DNA of 64,000 nucleotides from Nostoc desertorum CM1-VF14 (GTDB taxonomy: Bacteria > Cyanobacteriota > Cyanobacteriia > Cyanobacteriales > Nostocaceae), in NCBI GenBank assembly GCA_019359245.1, contig JAHHHR010000006.1, positions 124,001 through 188,000 of the forward strand, in the 5' to 3' direction. Numbering within the stretch: position 1 is the first letter of the stretch; every line of letters begins with the position of its first letter. Shown in pieces: positions 57,180-64,000 of the stretch. The translations under genes and the position numbers were made by a program. Under the pieces are notes generated by a model. The model searched no databases. It was not told the origin of the DNA and was given only the letters and a program-made list of their open reading frames with translations.

Positions 57180-57848
57180 ATGGAACTTTATACAACTCAT
57201 GAAATCGAAAAACTCCAGCCAAATGAAGACCTTCCTTACTTGATTGAAATTATGGAGTGGGTAAAAAACTTTTTAGGAAGACCTCATCCTAACTTAGGAA
57301 GACCCGGCGTAGTTTGCCCTTTTGTACCTCACTCTCTCAGGTCAAACAGTATTCGTCTGGCAGTTATTCGCACAAAAGATTTGTATCCAGAGCAATTAGA
57401 AGAAGTTGTTGGACGCTACCGAGATATCTTTCTTGAGATGGATGTTCAAGAGCAGGAATTAGCAATAAATAGAGCTTTTCTACTTATATTTCCTGACATC
57501 CATATAGAAGATGCTTCTAATCTAGTAGATAGTGTTCAACAAAAACTTAAACCTTTATTTGTTGAGTCAGGGCTGATGATAGGAGAATTTCATAAACGTA
57601 ATGAAACTCCTGGTCTGCACAACCCAGACTTTCGTCCACTTCGTAGCCCTATCCCCTTGTTGGCTATTCGGTTTATGGTTGAAGCTGACCTCCCCTTTCT
57701 TCAGAGTCCGGCTGATCCATACTTACGTATTCGATATCTAGAAGCTTATTTAAAGTGTTTTGGTCATAAATTTACAGATGAAACAAAGTTTAAAAATGCT
57801 CATCAAGCATTAGCTTTAGCAAAAGAACAAACAGCTATTTTCACTTAA
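57180..57848 (+). CDS. Protein of unknown function (DUF6875-like)
   Basis: 222 residues from the ATG at 57180; the frame is open to a TTG at 57111, which would add 23 residues. The central motif GRPHPNLGRPGVVCPFVPHSL is like the family I remember as DUF6875; the rest is helical (EQLEEVVGRYRDIFLEMDV, SNLVDSVQQKLKPLFVESG). A Cys-containing PGVVCPF segment may be catalytic or metal-binding, which is untested. No signal peptide. It precedes the CYTH gene by 430 bases, so an operon is unlikely. Confidence 0.7.
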   Translation: MELYTTHEIEKLQPNEDLPYLIEIMEWVKNFLGRPHPNLGRPGVVCPFVPHSLRSNSIRLAVIRTKDLYPEQLEEVVGRYRDIFLEMDVQEQELAINRAFLLIFPDIHIEDASNLVDSVQQKLKPLFVESGLMIGEFHKRNETPGLHNPDFRPLRSPIPLLAIRFMVEADLPFLQSPADPYLRIRYLEAYLKCFGHKFTDETKFKNAHQALALAKEQTAIFT

Positions 57849-58281
57849 CATGTGCCACGTTATAGTAGCACAGCAATGCTTGTGTATGTCAACTTCAGCT
57901 AAAACTCATTTAATACTAAAGCCTAATGGTAATATAGCGCTCATTTGAATGAGGACAGGGCATTGCCGTGTCCTTATGAGTATGTGTGTTCATCTGTGCT
58001 TCATTATTCTTTCTGTACCTTACCCATGTGAGAACCACTATATCAGCGATCGCAATTTCAAATTCCTACTTTTATGCGATTGGTAAGCAGGTGCGTTACA
58101 ATCAGGCATTGAAAGTACAGGGTTGATACTCTGTGCAAGTATCCGCAGACATAGCTGTTACCATAAAACTAGAAATTAATCAGAGTCGGTGAACATTGAT
58201 AAAACTGGTAATGTGATTAAGTATGGGGTTGCTCGACTCCAGAGCGATCGCATAGAGTTTGTTTTTGAATAGGTAAGTAAA

Positions 58282-58746
58282 ATGGCGAAAGAAATAGAGC
58301 GGAAATATTTAGTGAAAGGAGATAGCTGGAGAGGATTAGCCGAAGGTAGTGTATATCGCCAAGGATATATTGCTACACAAGATAAAGCGGCTGTACGTAT
58401 ACGTATAGTAGGAGAAAAAAGTTATTTGACCATTAAAGGCCCCAATATCAAATATTCCAGATTAGAGTTTGAGTATCCTATTCCTATTAAAGATGCTCAA
58501 GAAATACTTGAGGCATTATGTGAACGTCCCTTTATAGAAAAAATCAGATATAAAATAGAGTCGGGTGGTTTGATTTGGGAGATAGATGAGTTTGATGGTG
58601 TTAATAAAGGATTAATAATAGCAGAAGTTGAACTCAGTGATGAAAATCAACAAATTGAATTACCAAGCTGGATTGGACAAGAAGTTTCTGATGACTCCAG
58701 ATATTTCAACAACAATTTAGTAAAACATCCTTTTTCAGAATGGTAA
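58282..58746 (+). CDS. CYTH-domain protein (triphosphate tunnel family)
   Basis: 154 residues, one CYTH domain. The signature EIERKYLV is at the N terminus; VYRQGYIATQDKAAVRIRI and YLTIKGPNIKYSRLEFEYPIP give the basic and acidic tunnel residues; WEIDEFDG and IAEVELSDE are the acidic metal-binding strands. Members hydrolyse inorganic triphosphate or make cAMP; bacterial single-domain forms like this are mostly tripolyphosphatases. Confidence 0.93.
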   Translation: MAKEIERKYLVKGDSWRGLAEGSVYRQGYIATQDKAAVRIRIVGEKSYLTIKGPNIKYSRLEFEYPIPIKDAQEILEALCERPFIEKIRYKIESGGLIWEIDEFDGVNKGLIIAEVELSDENQQIELPSWIGQEVSDDSRYFNNNLVKHPFSEW

Positions 58747-58796
58747 TTCCCTAAATATTGGTAACAACCCAATTTTAAAAAAATACCTAACGAATA

Positions 58797-59028
58797 GTTG
58801 CGATCGCTCCATTTGTGAGCTTGTCCTGTTTGTGCGATCGTAATCCAGTAGCGTGCAGTCATCTTGAGAACATCCCAAAGCTTCGCAGATTTGAGCCTGA
58901 GATTCACCTGCATCGAACAGCAGCATAATTTCAATGCGATGGCGGTATTCTACACGTAAGTCGGTTTCTAAGCTTTTCAGTAGGTATCTGCGCTGAAAGG
59001 GTGTTAAGGAAAGACCTGGATTTTCCAT
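58797..59028 (-). pseudogene. HTH (transposase-like) gene remnant, frameshifted
   Basis: From the ATG at 59028 the frame reads MENPGLSLTPFQRRYLLKSL ... LLFDAGESQAQICEALGCSQ, a helix-turn-helix typical of a cyanobacterial HTH/transposase-type family. After GCSQ it shifts by one base: the next frame continues with TARYWITIAQTGQAHKWSDR, the expected continuation, and homology then ends. One extra base in the caagatgact segment (near 58.87 kb) explains the shift. The remnant lacks the C-terminal half and is not expected to work. Confidence 0.7.
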
Positions 59029-59270
59029 AACGATTCCCCCTGGTAGAACTTGCACTCTTTGGAAGTTCGTTTAACTTCTTTGCGAACCTCTGCTTACTTA
59101 TCGGAATCAAAACTCTATGAATTCTGCAATTATTTACAAAAGTTTATAATTATCAAGTGAATTAGCATAAGTACAGCTTCTTAAGCCTTGGCGTAGTGAA
59201 TAACAGAAAGGACATAGATATAGCCTCTGTTTTAAATTTCATGATTCGGAATAGTCAAAGGATGTTATCA

Positions 59271-59382
59271 GGACTTACGCAAACAACAGCCGAAACCCTT
59301 ATTCTCTGGTAGTGGCAATTCATGTAGCCGAAGGCTTCCCGCAGGGTATTGCCCCTACAGCGTATAGTTTTGCGTAAGTTCT
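59271..59382. mobile_element. Small MITE with ACTTACGCAAA termini
   Basis: Terminal inverted repeats ACTTACGCAAA (59273-59283) and TTTGCGTAAGT (59369-59379) enclose a 112-base non-coding segment with an internal palindrome (gtagccgaaggcttcccgcag). The right-end text tgcgtaagttcta also occurs alone at 61008-61020, just upstream of the PCAT start. Confidence 0.7.
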
Positions 59383-59477
59383 AGTTATAACACTTGAGTT
59401 TTGCAAACTAAAGTATTTTTTAATATAAAAGGTTTGAATAATGAAAACATAAGCCATTGATTTATGCGTAATAAATT

Positions 59478-59575
59478 AGTTTTAAACCCTTGATTTTATA
59501 GATTTAATCTCAGAAACTTGAAATTGAGTTAGACAAGACATCACTAATTCAACATCAACATCAGTCTGAAATAAA
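59478..59575 (+). promoter_or_regulatory. Shared upstream region of precursor 1
   Basis: agttttaaacccttgattttatagatttaatctcag and catcaacatcagtctgaaat align with the 60309-60406 region before precursor 2 (tttaaactcttgac, tatagatttaat, caacatcaatctgaaat). A promoter or 5' UTR common to both precursors is likely. Confidence 0.55.
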
Positions 59576-59591
59576 GGAAAAGGAGAAAAAG

Positions 59592-59999
59592 ATGAAAGTC
59601 AATCAGCAGGAACAACTCTTAACTGAATTAGACTCTGTGTTGGAAGAAATTTCAGATGACAATTCTGCTTCTCTAACAGGAGGAGCCAGATCCACCTTCT
59701 CAGGAACAATTCCTGCCTTCGGATCAAAGACATTTTCACAGAAATATACTACCAGTAGGCAATTCAATGACATTTCAATTCGATTGAATCAGAATATCAA
59801 TGAATTCATAAAAGTTAAAGCCGTGCGTGCCGATAACCTACGTGATATAAGTACTTTCGTAAGGTCGATTCCTCCAAACTCTGCCGGAAAGCTAATCACT
59901 GTTGCGGCAAATGTGCGCGATGGAGTCGAATTCAGGCTCAACTTTTCAATTGACGGGTTTAATACCGCCAAAAGCATATCAGGCCCGATCACCTTTTAG
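59592..59999 (+). CDS. Double-glycine-leader precursor 1, unrecognised core
   Basis: 135 residues. The leader, residues 1-31, ends LTGG and has the class features: a hydrophobic Ile at -12 (residue 20), Leu at -4, and Gly-Gly at -2/-1, with acidic residues between. Cleavage would give a 104-residue core beginning ARSTFSGTIPAF, beta-rich with no Cys (GKLITVAANVRDGVEFRLNF). AAGGAGAAAAAG is a good Shine-Dalgarno. The transporter encoded at 61.0 kb is the likely processing partner. The core is not like anything I know. Confidence 0.75.
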   Translation: MKVNQQEQLLTELDSVLEEISDDNSASLTGGARSTFSGTIPAFGSKTFSQKYTTSRQFNDISIRLNQNINEFIKVKAVRADNLRDISTFVRSIPPNSAGKLITVAANVRDGVEFRLNFSIDGFNTAKSISGPITF

Positions 60000-60233
60000 C
60001 AGGATGTTTTAGCTTTTCGCCATTAGTTTTGTCTGATTTATGCATCGAGGAATTTAGTTAGAGCGGTCATTTTTACTACTCATTTTTGAGTTAGGTCAGG
60101 CGGTCAGGTTGTGTTACAAAAAAAATTTAAACACCATTTGTAGTAATACGACAGTTTGTAACTTCATTACATCTAGGTTTTTGAAAATTTTTGCAACACA
60201 ATCTTTAATACACTGAAAACCAGATCCGGTCAG

Positions 60234-60261
60234 GGCGATCGCTACTTTTGTCTTGATCGCC
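60234..60261 (+). terminator. Weak hairpin after precursor 1
   Basis: ggcgatc (60234-60240) pairs with gatcgcc (60255-60261); the loop has a tttt run. It lies about 235 bases after the precursor 1 stop and may reduce readthrough into precursor 2. Confidence 0.35.
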
Positions 60262-60308
60262 TTCCTCTTCAATCAAAAACATAAGTCCTTTAGTTATGCA
60301 AAAAAAAT

Positions 60309-60406
60309 CACTTTTAAACTCTTGACTCTATAGATTTAATGTCAGAAGCTTTAAGTGGGATTAAACAACTTTTCAGTAATTCCATTTCAACATCAATCTG
60401 AAATCA
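60309..60406 (+). promoter_or_regulatory. Shared upstream region of precursor 2
   Basis: The counterpart of the 59478-59575 region: cttttaaactcttgactcta, tagatttaatgtcagaagc and caacatcaatctgaaatcaa. The AGGAGA Shine-Dalgarno lies 65 bases further on, before the ATG at 60477. Confidence 0.55.
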
Positions 60407-60476
60407 AAAAAACTGATTTTAACTATTGCTTAATCAACTCTTGCGGAACAATTCATACTTTAAATAGGAGAAAACA

Positions 60477-60821
60477 ATGTTAAACACCGACAAAGCAATT
60501 TGTAGTTCTGATCAACAACTATTTACAGAATTAACTCCTGAAGAAGGAGCCGTCATCGAAGGTGGTGCGGACTTAGAACTTTACAATGGCGACAAATTTA
60601 GGGGGCGGATACTGGCTACAAACAAAAGCCGCCGTAATGTAGGTGATACCGCAAATGACCTAACTACCTCAGCTATAGTTAAGCGTGGTACATGGCTGTT
60701 ATGGACAGGCGCAAATTACACAGGAACGTCTAGGCGGGTAGGAGTAGGAAGGTATCCGAATCTTTACTTTGACATAGGCTTGCCTAACGATTCGATCTCA
60801 TCGGTTCAGCGTGTAAAATAA
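60477..60821 (+). CDS. Double-glycine-leader precursor 2 with beta/gamma-crystallin-like core
   Basis: 114 residues. Leader residues 1-30 read ...LFTELTPEEGAVIEGG, with hydrophobic residues at -15 (Phe16), -12 (Leu19) and -4 (Ile27) and Gly-Gly at -2/-1, the classic substrate pattern for C39-peptidase transporters. The 84-residue core starts ADLELYNGDKFRGR and contains GTWLLWTGANYTGTSRRVGVG, then RYPNLYFDIGLPNDSISSVQ, matching a beta/gamma-crystallin Greek-key motif with the closing SISSV. The core is likely a folded domain, perhaps calcium-binding; no key residue is certain. AGGAGA precedes the ATG. Confidence 0.8.
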   Translation: MLNTDKAICSSDQQLFTELTPEEGAVIEGGADLELYNGDKFRGRILATNKSRRNVGDTANDLTTSAIVKRGTWLLWTGANYTGTSRRVGVGRYPNLYFDIGLPNDSISSVQRVK

Positions 60822-60974
60822 TCCCGTAGAGAACCGAAACCATGCAGCACGGTGGGACTGAAACTTTAATTGGTCTACCCCGATTTTTCTTAGTTTTCCA
60901 ATTTAATTAAGTTGACCTACTTACTCATTTTTGAGTTGAGTCAACACCTTTAATATTTTGAAAACTAGCTCTGG

Positions 60975-60994
60975 TCGGGGTGAAAGCCCCGACT
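60975..60994 (+). terminator. Hairpin between precursor 2 and the transporter
   Basis: gtcgggg (60975-60981) with ccccgac (60988-60994), loop tgaaag, then tcactttctctt. It lies 150 bases after precursor 2 and may attenuate transcription into the transporter, as is usual when precursors are made in excess. Confidence 0.4.
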
Positions 60995-61023
60995 CACTTT
61001 CTCTTATGCGTAAGTTCTAAGTT

Positions 61024-63240
61024 ATGAAATACCAAAGTGTACTACAACACAGCGAAGAAGACTGTGGTGCTGCAAGTCTAGCCACTGTTGCCAAACACTA
61101 CGGACGCACCTTTGCCATTAGTCGAATGCGGGAAGTAGTTGGTACTGGATCGCGGGGAACGAGCCTGCTGGGTTTGAGACGAGGTGCAGAAACTCTAGGA
61201 TTTAATACGCGTCAAGTTAAAGCCTCGGTGCAACTGCTTGACGAATTGCATAAAGCTCCTTTACCCGCCATCATTCACTGGAAGGGCTACCACTGGGTCG
61301 TTTTATACGGGCAAAAGGGAAAAAAATATGTCATTGCTGACCCTGGTGTAGGCATCCGCTATCTCACCCGCGAGGAGTTGCTCGAAGGGTGGGGCAATGG
61401 TATCATGCTACTGCTAACGCCAGACGACAGCCGCTTTTATCAGCAATCAGATGATAAAATTGGCGGCTTTGGGCGTTATCTGATGAGGGTTTTGCCCTAT
61501 CGCGTTATTCTGATTCAAGCGATCGCAATTAACATCGTCATCGGACTGCTCTCCCTTGTCTCTCCCTTAATGATGCAATTGCTCACCGATGACGTACTTG
61601 TGCGGGGAGATACCCAACTGCTAACCGTGGTGGCTATTGGTGCGATCGCTCTGAGTTTATTTAGCAGTGCGATCGGTTTGGTACAATCTCACCTAATTGG
61701 TCACTTCGGTCAACGACTGCAATTAGGACTGATTCTAGAATACGGGCGACAACTGTTGCGTTTGCCCCTCTCGTACTTTGAAGGACGGCGCAGTGGGGAA
61801 GTAGTCAGCCGGATTGCCGATGTAGATCACATCAATGAGCTAGTTTCTCAAATTGTCCTCGGTTTACCCAGCCAATTTTTTATTGCCTTGGTTTCCTTGG
61901 GCTTCATGCTCTTTTACAGTTGGGGCCTGACTTTGGCTTCCCTGGCTGCCTTTATTATTGTCACCCTCGTCAACCTGCTTTTTCTCCCTGCTTTGCGCCA
62001 GAAAACCCGTCAGGCGATTGTGTTGGGTACAGAAAACCAAGGCTTTCTCGTTGAAACTTTTCGCGGTGTCCAGGTGCTAAAAACTACCCAAGCCACTCCC
62101 CAAGCTTGGCAAGAGTATCAGGCAAATTATGGTCGGCTTGCTAACTTGGGCTGGAGTATGATGAAACTGGGGCTTTACAGTGGCACAATTACTAATATTA
62201 TTTCTACTTTTACTAATATTGCCTTACTGTGGCTAGGGTCATATTTGGTAATTAATCGCACCTTAAGTATTGGTCAGTTGCTAGCGTTTAGTGGTATGAG
62301 TGGCAACTTTCTCGGCTTTTTGGGTTCAGTCATCGGCTTAGTTGATGAGTTTATCACTGCCCAGATTGTCATTCAACGCTTGACGGAGGTGATTGATGCT
62401 ACCCCAGAAGACGACAAAGACGAGAAAAAGCCTTGGGCAGAACTTAAGGGGAATATAGATATTACTTGCACCAACCTTAATTTCCACCACGCAGGTAGAG
62501 TTGACTTGCTGCAAGATTTTTCGCTAATTATCCCTGGCGGTCAAGTCATTGGCCTAATTGGTAAATCCGGTTGTGGTAAAAGCACCCTCGCCAAACTACT
62601 TGCTGGTTTATATGTCCTTCAATCTGGCAATATTCGCTATGGCATCTATAATCAGCAAGACCTCTCAATGGAATGTCTGCGTCAACAGGTGGTGCTAGTA
62701 CCTCAAGAACCTCACTTTTGGAGTCGCTCAATTCTTGAAAATTTCCGTTTCAGCTATCCTCAAATCACCTTTGAACAAATTGTGCAAGCTTGCGAGATTG
62801 CTGGTGCAGATGAGTTTATTAGTAAACTGCCCGATAAGTATCAAACTGTTTTAGGCGAATTTGGCGCGAATCTTTCTGGTGGACAACGACAGAGATTAGC
62901 GATCGCTAGAGCTATAGTTACTGACCCGCCGATATTAATTTTAGATGAATCTACTGGCGCTCTCGACCCAGTGAGTGAAGCCCAACTGCTAGATAGACTG
63001 CTATCCCATCGGCTGGGCAAAACCACAATTATGATTAGCCACCGCCCCAAAGTTATTGGGCGGGCTGATTGGATTGTACTGCTGGAAGAAGGGCATTTGA
63101 AAATCCAAGGCACTCCAGAGACTCTACGCCATCAAAGAGGTGAACACTTAGACTTTTTAGACAGCGTTGACCCATTTACAAATGGTTTAGTGCCTAAATC
63201 CTCTAACTCTAACGGTAAATTCAGCACAATCATTAACTAA
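61024..63240 (+). CDS. C39-peptidase-containing ABC transporter (PCAT)
   Basis: 738 residues. Peptidase C39 domain at 1-135: QHSEEDCGAASLATVAKHYG with catalytic Cys14, HWVVLYG (His) and VIADPGVG (Asp). Six membrane helices at about 155-440, then an ATPase with Walker A GKSGCGKST, signature LSGGQRQRLAIARA, Walker B LILDESTGALD and SHRPK (H-loop). It would clip double-glycine leaders in the cytoplasm and pump the core outward. Two leader-bearing precursors lie directly upstream and a HlyD adaptor follows after 6 bases. Confidence 0.97.
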   Translation: MKYQSVLQHSEEDCGAASLATVAKHYGRTFAISRMREVVGTGSRGTSLLGLRRGAETLGFNTRQVKASVQLLDELHKAPLPAIIHWKGYHWVVLYGQKGKKYVIADPGVGIRYLTREELLEGWGNGIMLLLTPDDSRFYQQSDDKIGGFGRYLMRVLPYRVILIQAIAINIVIGLLSLVSPLMMQLLTDDVLVRGDTQLLTVVAIGAIALSLFSSAIGLVQSHLIGHFGQRLQLGLILEYGRQLLRLPLSYFEGRRSGEVVSRIADVDHINELVSQIVLGLPSQFFIALVSLGFMLFYSWGLTLASLAAFIIVTLVNLLFLPALRQKTRQAIVLGTENQGFLVETFRGVQVLKTTQATPQAWQEYQANYGRLANLGWSMMKLGLYSGTITNIISTFTNIALLWLGSYLVINRTLSIGQLLAFSGMSGNFLGFLGSVIGLVDEFITAQIVIQRLTEVIDATPEDDKDEKKPWAELKGNIDITCTNLNFHHAGRVDLLQDFSLIIPGGQVIGLIGKSGCGKSTLAKLLAGLYVLQSGNIRYGIYNQQDLSMECLRQQVVLVPQEPHFWSRSILENFRFSYPQITFEQIVQACEIAGADEFISKLPDKYQTVLGEFGANLSGGQRQRLAIARAIVTDPPILILDESTGALDPVSEAQLLDRLLSHRLGKTTIMISHRPKVIGRADWIVLLEEGHLKIQGTPETLRHQRGEHLDFLDSVDPFTNGLVPKSSNSNGKFSTIIN

Positions 63241-63246
63241 AATAGC

Positions 63247-64000
63247 ATGATTAGCCATTCCAACTCAGACTACTTGCCCCCAATTCAAGACAACGAGTTT
63301 CTCCCGCCACTTGGCCGTTGGACTACTTGGGGCGGACTAGTTCTTGTCTGTGCTGTGGGGTTAGGCGTTCCACTCGCCTCTGTTACCAAATATAAAGTGA
63401 CAGTTAAAGGACAAGCTGTTGTTCGCCCTGCTGGTGAATTGCGGATCGTTCAAGCTGCTACCGAAGGTCAGGTGACGCGAGTTTTTGTTGCAGAAAATCA
63501 AGTTGTCAAAAAAGGGGATGTCATTGCCACTATTGACAACTCGAAGCTACAAACTAAAAAGAGCCAACTCGAAAGTAACATTGGGCAAAGTCGTTTACAA
63601 CTCTTTCAAATTAATGCCCAAATTAACGCCATTAATAGCCAGGTTTTAGCTGAAACTGAGCGCCTCAACCGGGTTATTGCAGGTGCTGAAGCTGAATTAA
63701 GCGATCGCAGCCGGAACTATCAAGATAAACTTATTACTACCGCTACTGATGTCCAAGAAGCGGATGCCAATGTCAAAGCTGCGAATGCTGGTCTTAAAGC
63801 AGCCCAGTCAAAGCGAAATCGCTATGAGACTGTAGCCAAAGCCGGAGCCTTGTCTCAAGATCAGTTTGAGGAAGCGCAACTAGCTGTTCGCCAGCAAGAA
63901 CAAGCTCTCCAGGCAGCTAAAGCCAAATTGCAAAATGTCCAAACTGCTCTTAATCCTAGTAATGCACAAGTAGCGATCGCTTACAATCGCATTGCCCAAG
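63247..64000 (+). CDS. HlyD-family periplasmic adaptor (partial, cut by window end)
   Basis: An ORF open to the end of the window (251 codons seen). N terminus MISHSNSDYLPPIQDNEFLPP, then one helix WGGLVLVCAVGLGVPLASV, then a lipoyl-like segment ELRIVQAATEGQVTRVFVAENQVVKKGDVIATID, then a long alpha-hairpin (LQTKKSQLESNIGQSRLQ onward to ALSQDQFEEAQLAVRQQEQAL). This is a membrane-fusion protein that would link the PCAT to an outer-membrane TolC channel. It begins 6 bases after the PCAT stop, so the two are co-translated. Confidence 0.93.
   Translation, partial: MISHSNSDYLPPIQDNEFLPPLGRWTTWGGLVLVCAVGLGVPLASVTKYKVTVKGQAVVRPAGELRIVQAATEGQVTRVFVAENQVVKKGDVIATIDNSKLQTKKSQLESNIGQSRLQLFQINAQINAINSQVLAETERLNRVIAGAEAELSDRSRNYQDKLITTATDVQEADANVKAANAGLKAAQSKRNRYETVAKAGALSQDQFEEAQLAVRQQEQALQAAKAKLQNVQTALNPSNAQVAIAYNRIAQ

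Noticed and set aside
58193..58272. Short plus-strand ORF ending DRIEFVFE before the CYTH gene
   Set aside because: 28 codons and no recognised family; a stop codon immediately precedes it. Not enough to call.
59592..60821. A lanthipeptide or cyanobactin cluster
   Set aside because: The cores have few or no Cys and no modification enzyme (LanM, radical SAM, YcaO) is visible within the window.

Overview
The window looks like chromosome from a filamentous, Nostoc-like (Nostocales) cyanobacterium. Evidence: the HIP1 octamer GCGATCGC is scattered throughout, a form IB Rubisco operon rbcL-rbcX-rbcS is followed by a Rubisco activase carrying an RbcS-like tail, heptanucleotide tandem repeats (STRR type) sit between genes, and many small families (DUF2358-, DUF5340-, DUF1400-type) are typical of cyanobacteria. 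I saw no tRNA, rRNA or CRISPR array. Family names come from memory of motifs, not from searches.

Layout. 1-7 kb: a nuclease-like ORF, an OmpR-type response regulator, a rhodanese-like protein without the catalytic Cys, an RNase D-like exonuclease and three CAP-domain secreted proteins, two of them a tandem duplication. 7-14 kb: housekeeping metabolism (trpB, SUI1/YciH, Pmp3 peptide, beta-carbonic anhydrase, trpC, lpdA). 14-26 kb: SWIM protein, orphan TpsB/Omp85-type transporter, FHA-PAS-GAF-GGDEF-EAL protein flanked by two copies of a MITE, HDAC-like deacetylase, a TerB-like locus and murF. 26-32 kb: fasciclin protein, trmFO, a DUF2887/Rpn-type nuclease pseudogene, panB and a periplasmic beta-propeller. 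32-37.5 kb: carbon-fixation locus rbcL-rbcX-rbcS ... rca, with an SGNH hydrolase and a Phd/VapC toxin-antitoxin pair between rbcS and rca. 37.5-57 kb: secreted and membrane proteins, a HupE-like protein, a histidine kinase with an ethylene-receptor (ETR1-like) sensor domain, an ABC exporter whose stop codon lies in a MITE end, galE, a TauE/SafE-like protein with a secreted partner, an M28 peptidase and a DUF1400 hydrolase.

57-64 kb holds the most interesting unit: two small precursors with double-glycine leaders (one core is a beta/gamma-crystallin-like domain, the other is unrecognised), then a C39-peptidase ABC transporter (PCAT) and a HlyD-type adaptor cut by the window end. The precursors share their 5' and 3' flanking DNA but not their cores, as if a cassette had been duplicated and its cargo exchanged. 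The inferred role is cleavage of the leaders at GG and export of folded-domain cargo across the diderm envelope.

Several genes are decaying: one nonsense codon in the DUF2887 gene, a frameshifted HTH gene at 58.8-59.0 kb, a YdcF-like protein that seems to have lost its core, and an in-frame TAA between a small membrane ORF and a zinc-ribbon-like ORF upstream of terB. Palindromic repeats, MITEs and STRRs fill much of the space between genes.
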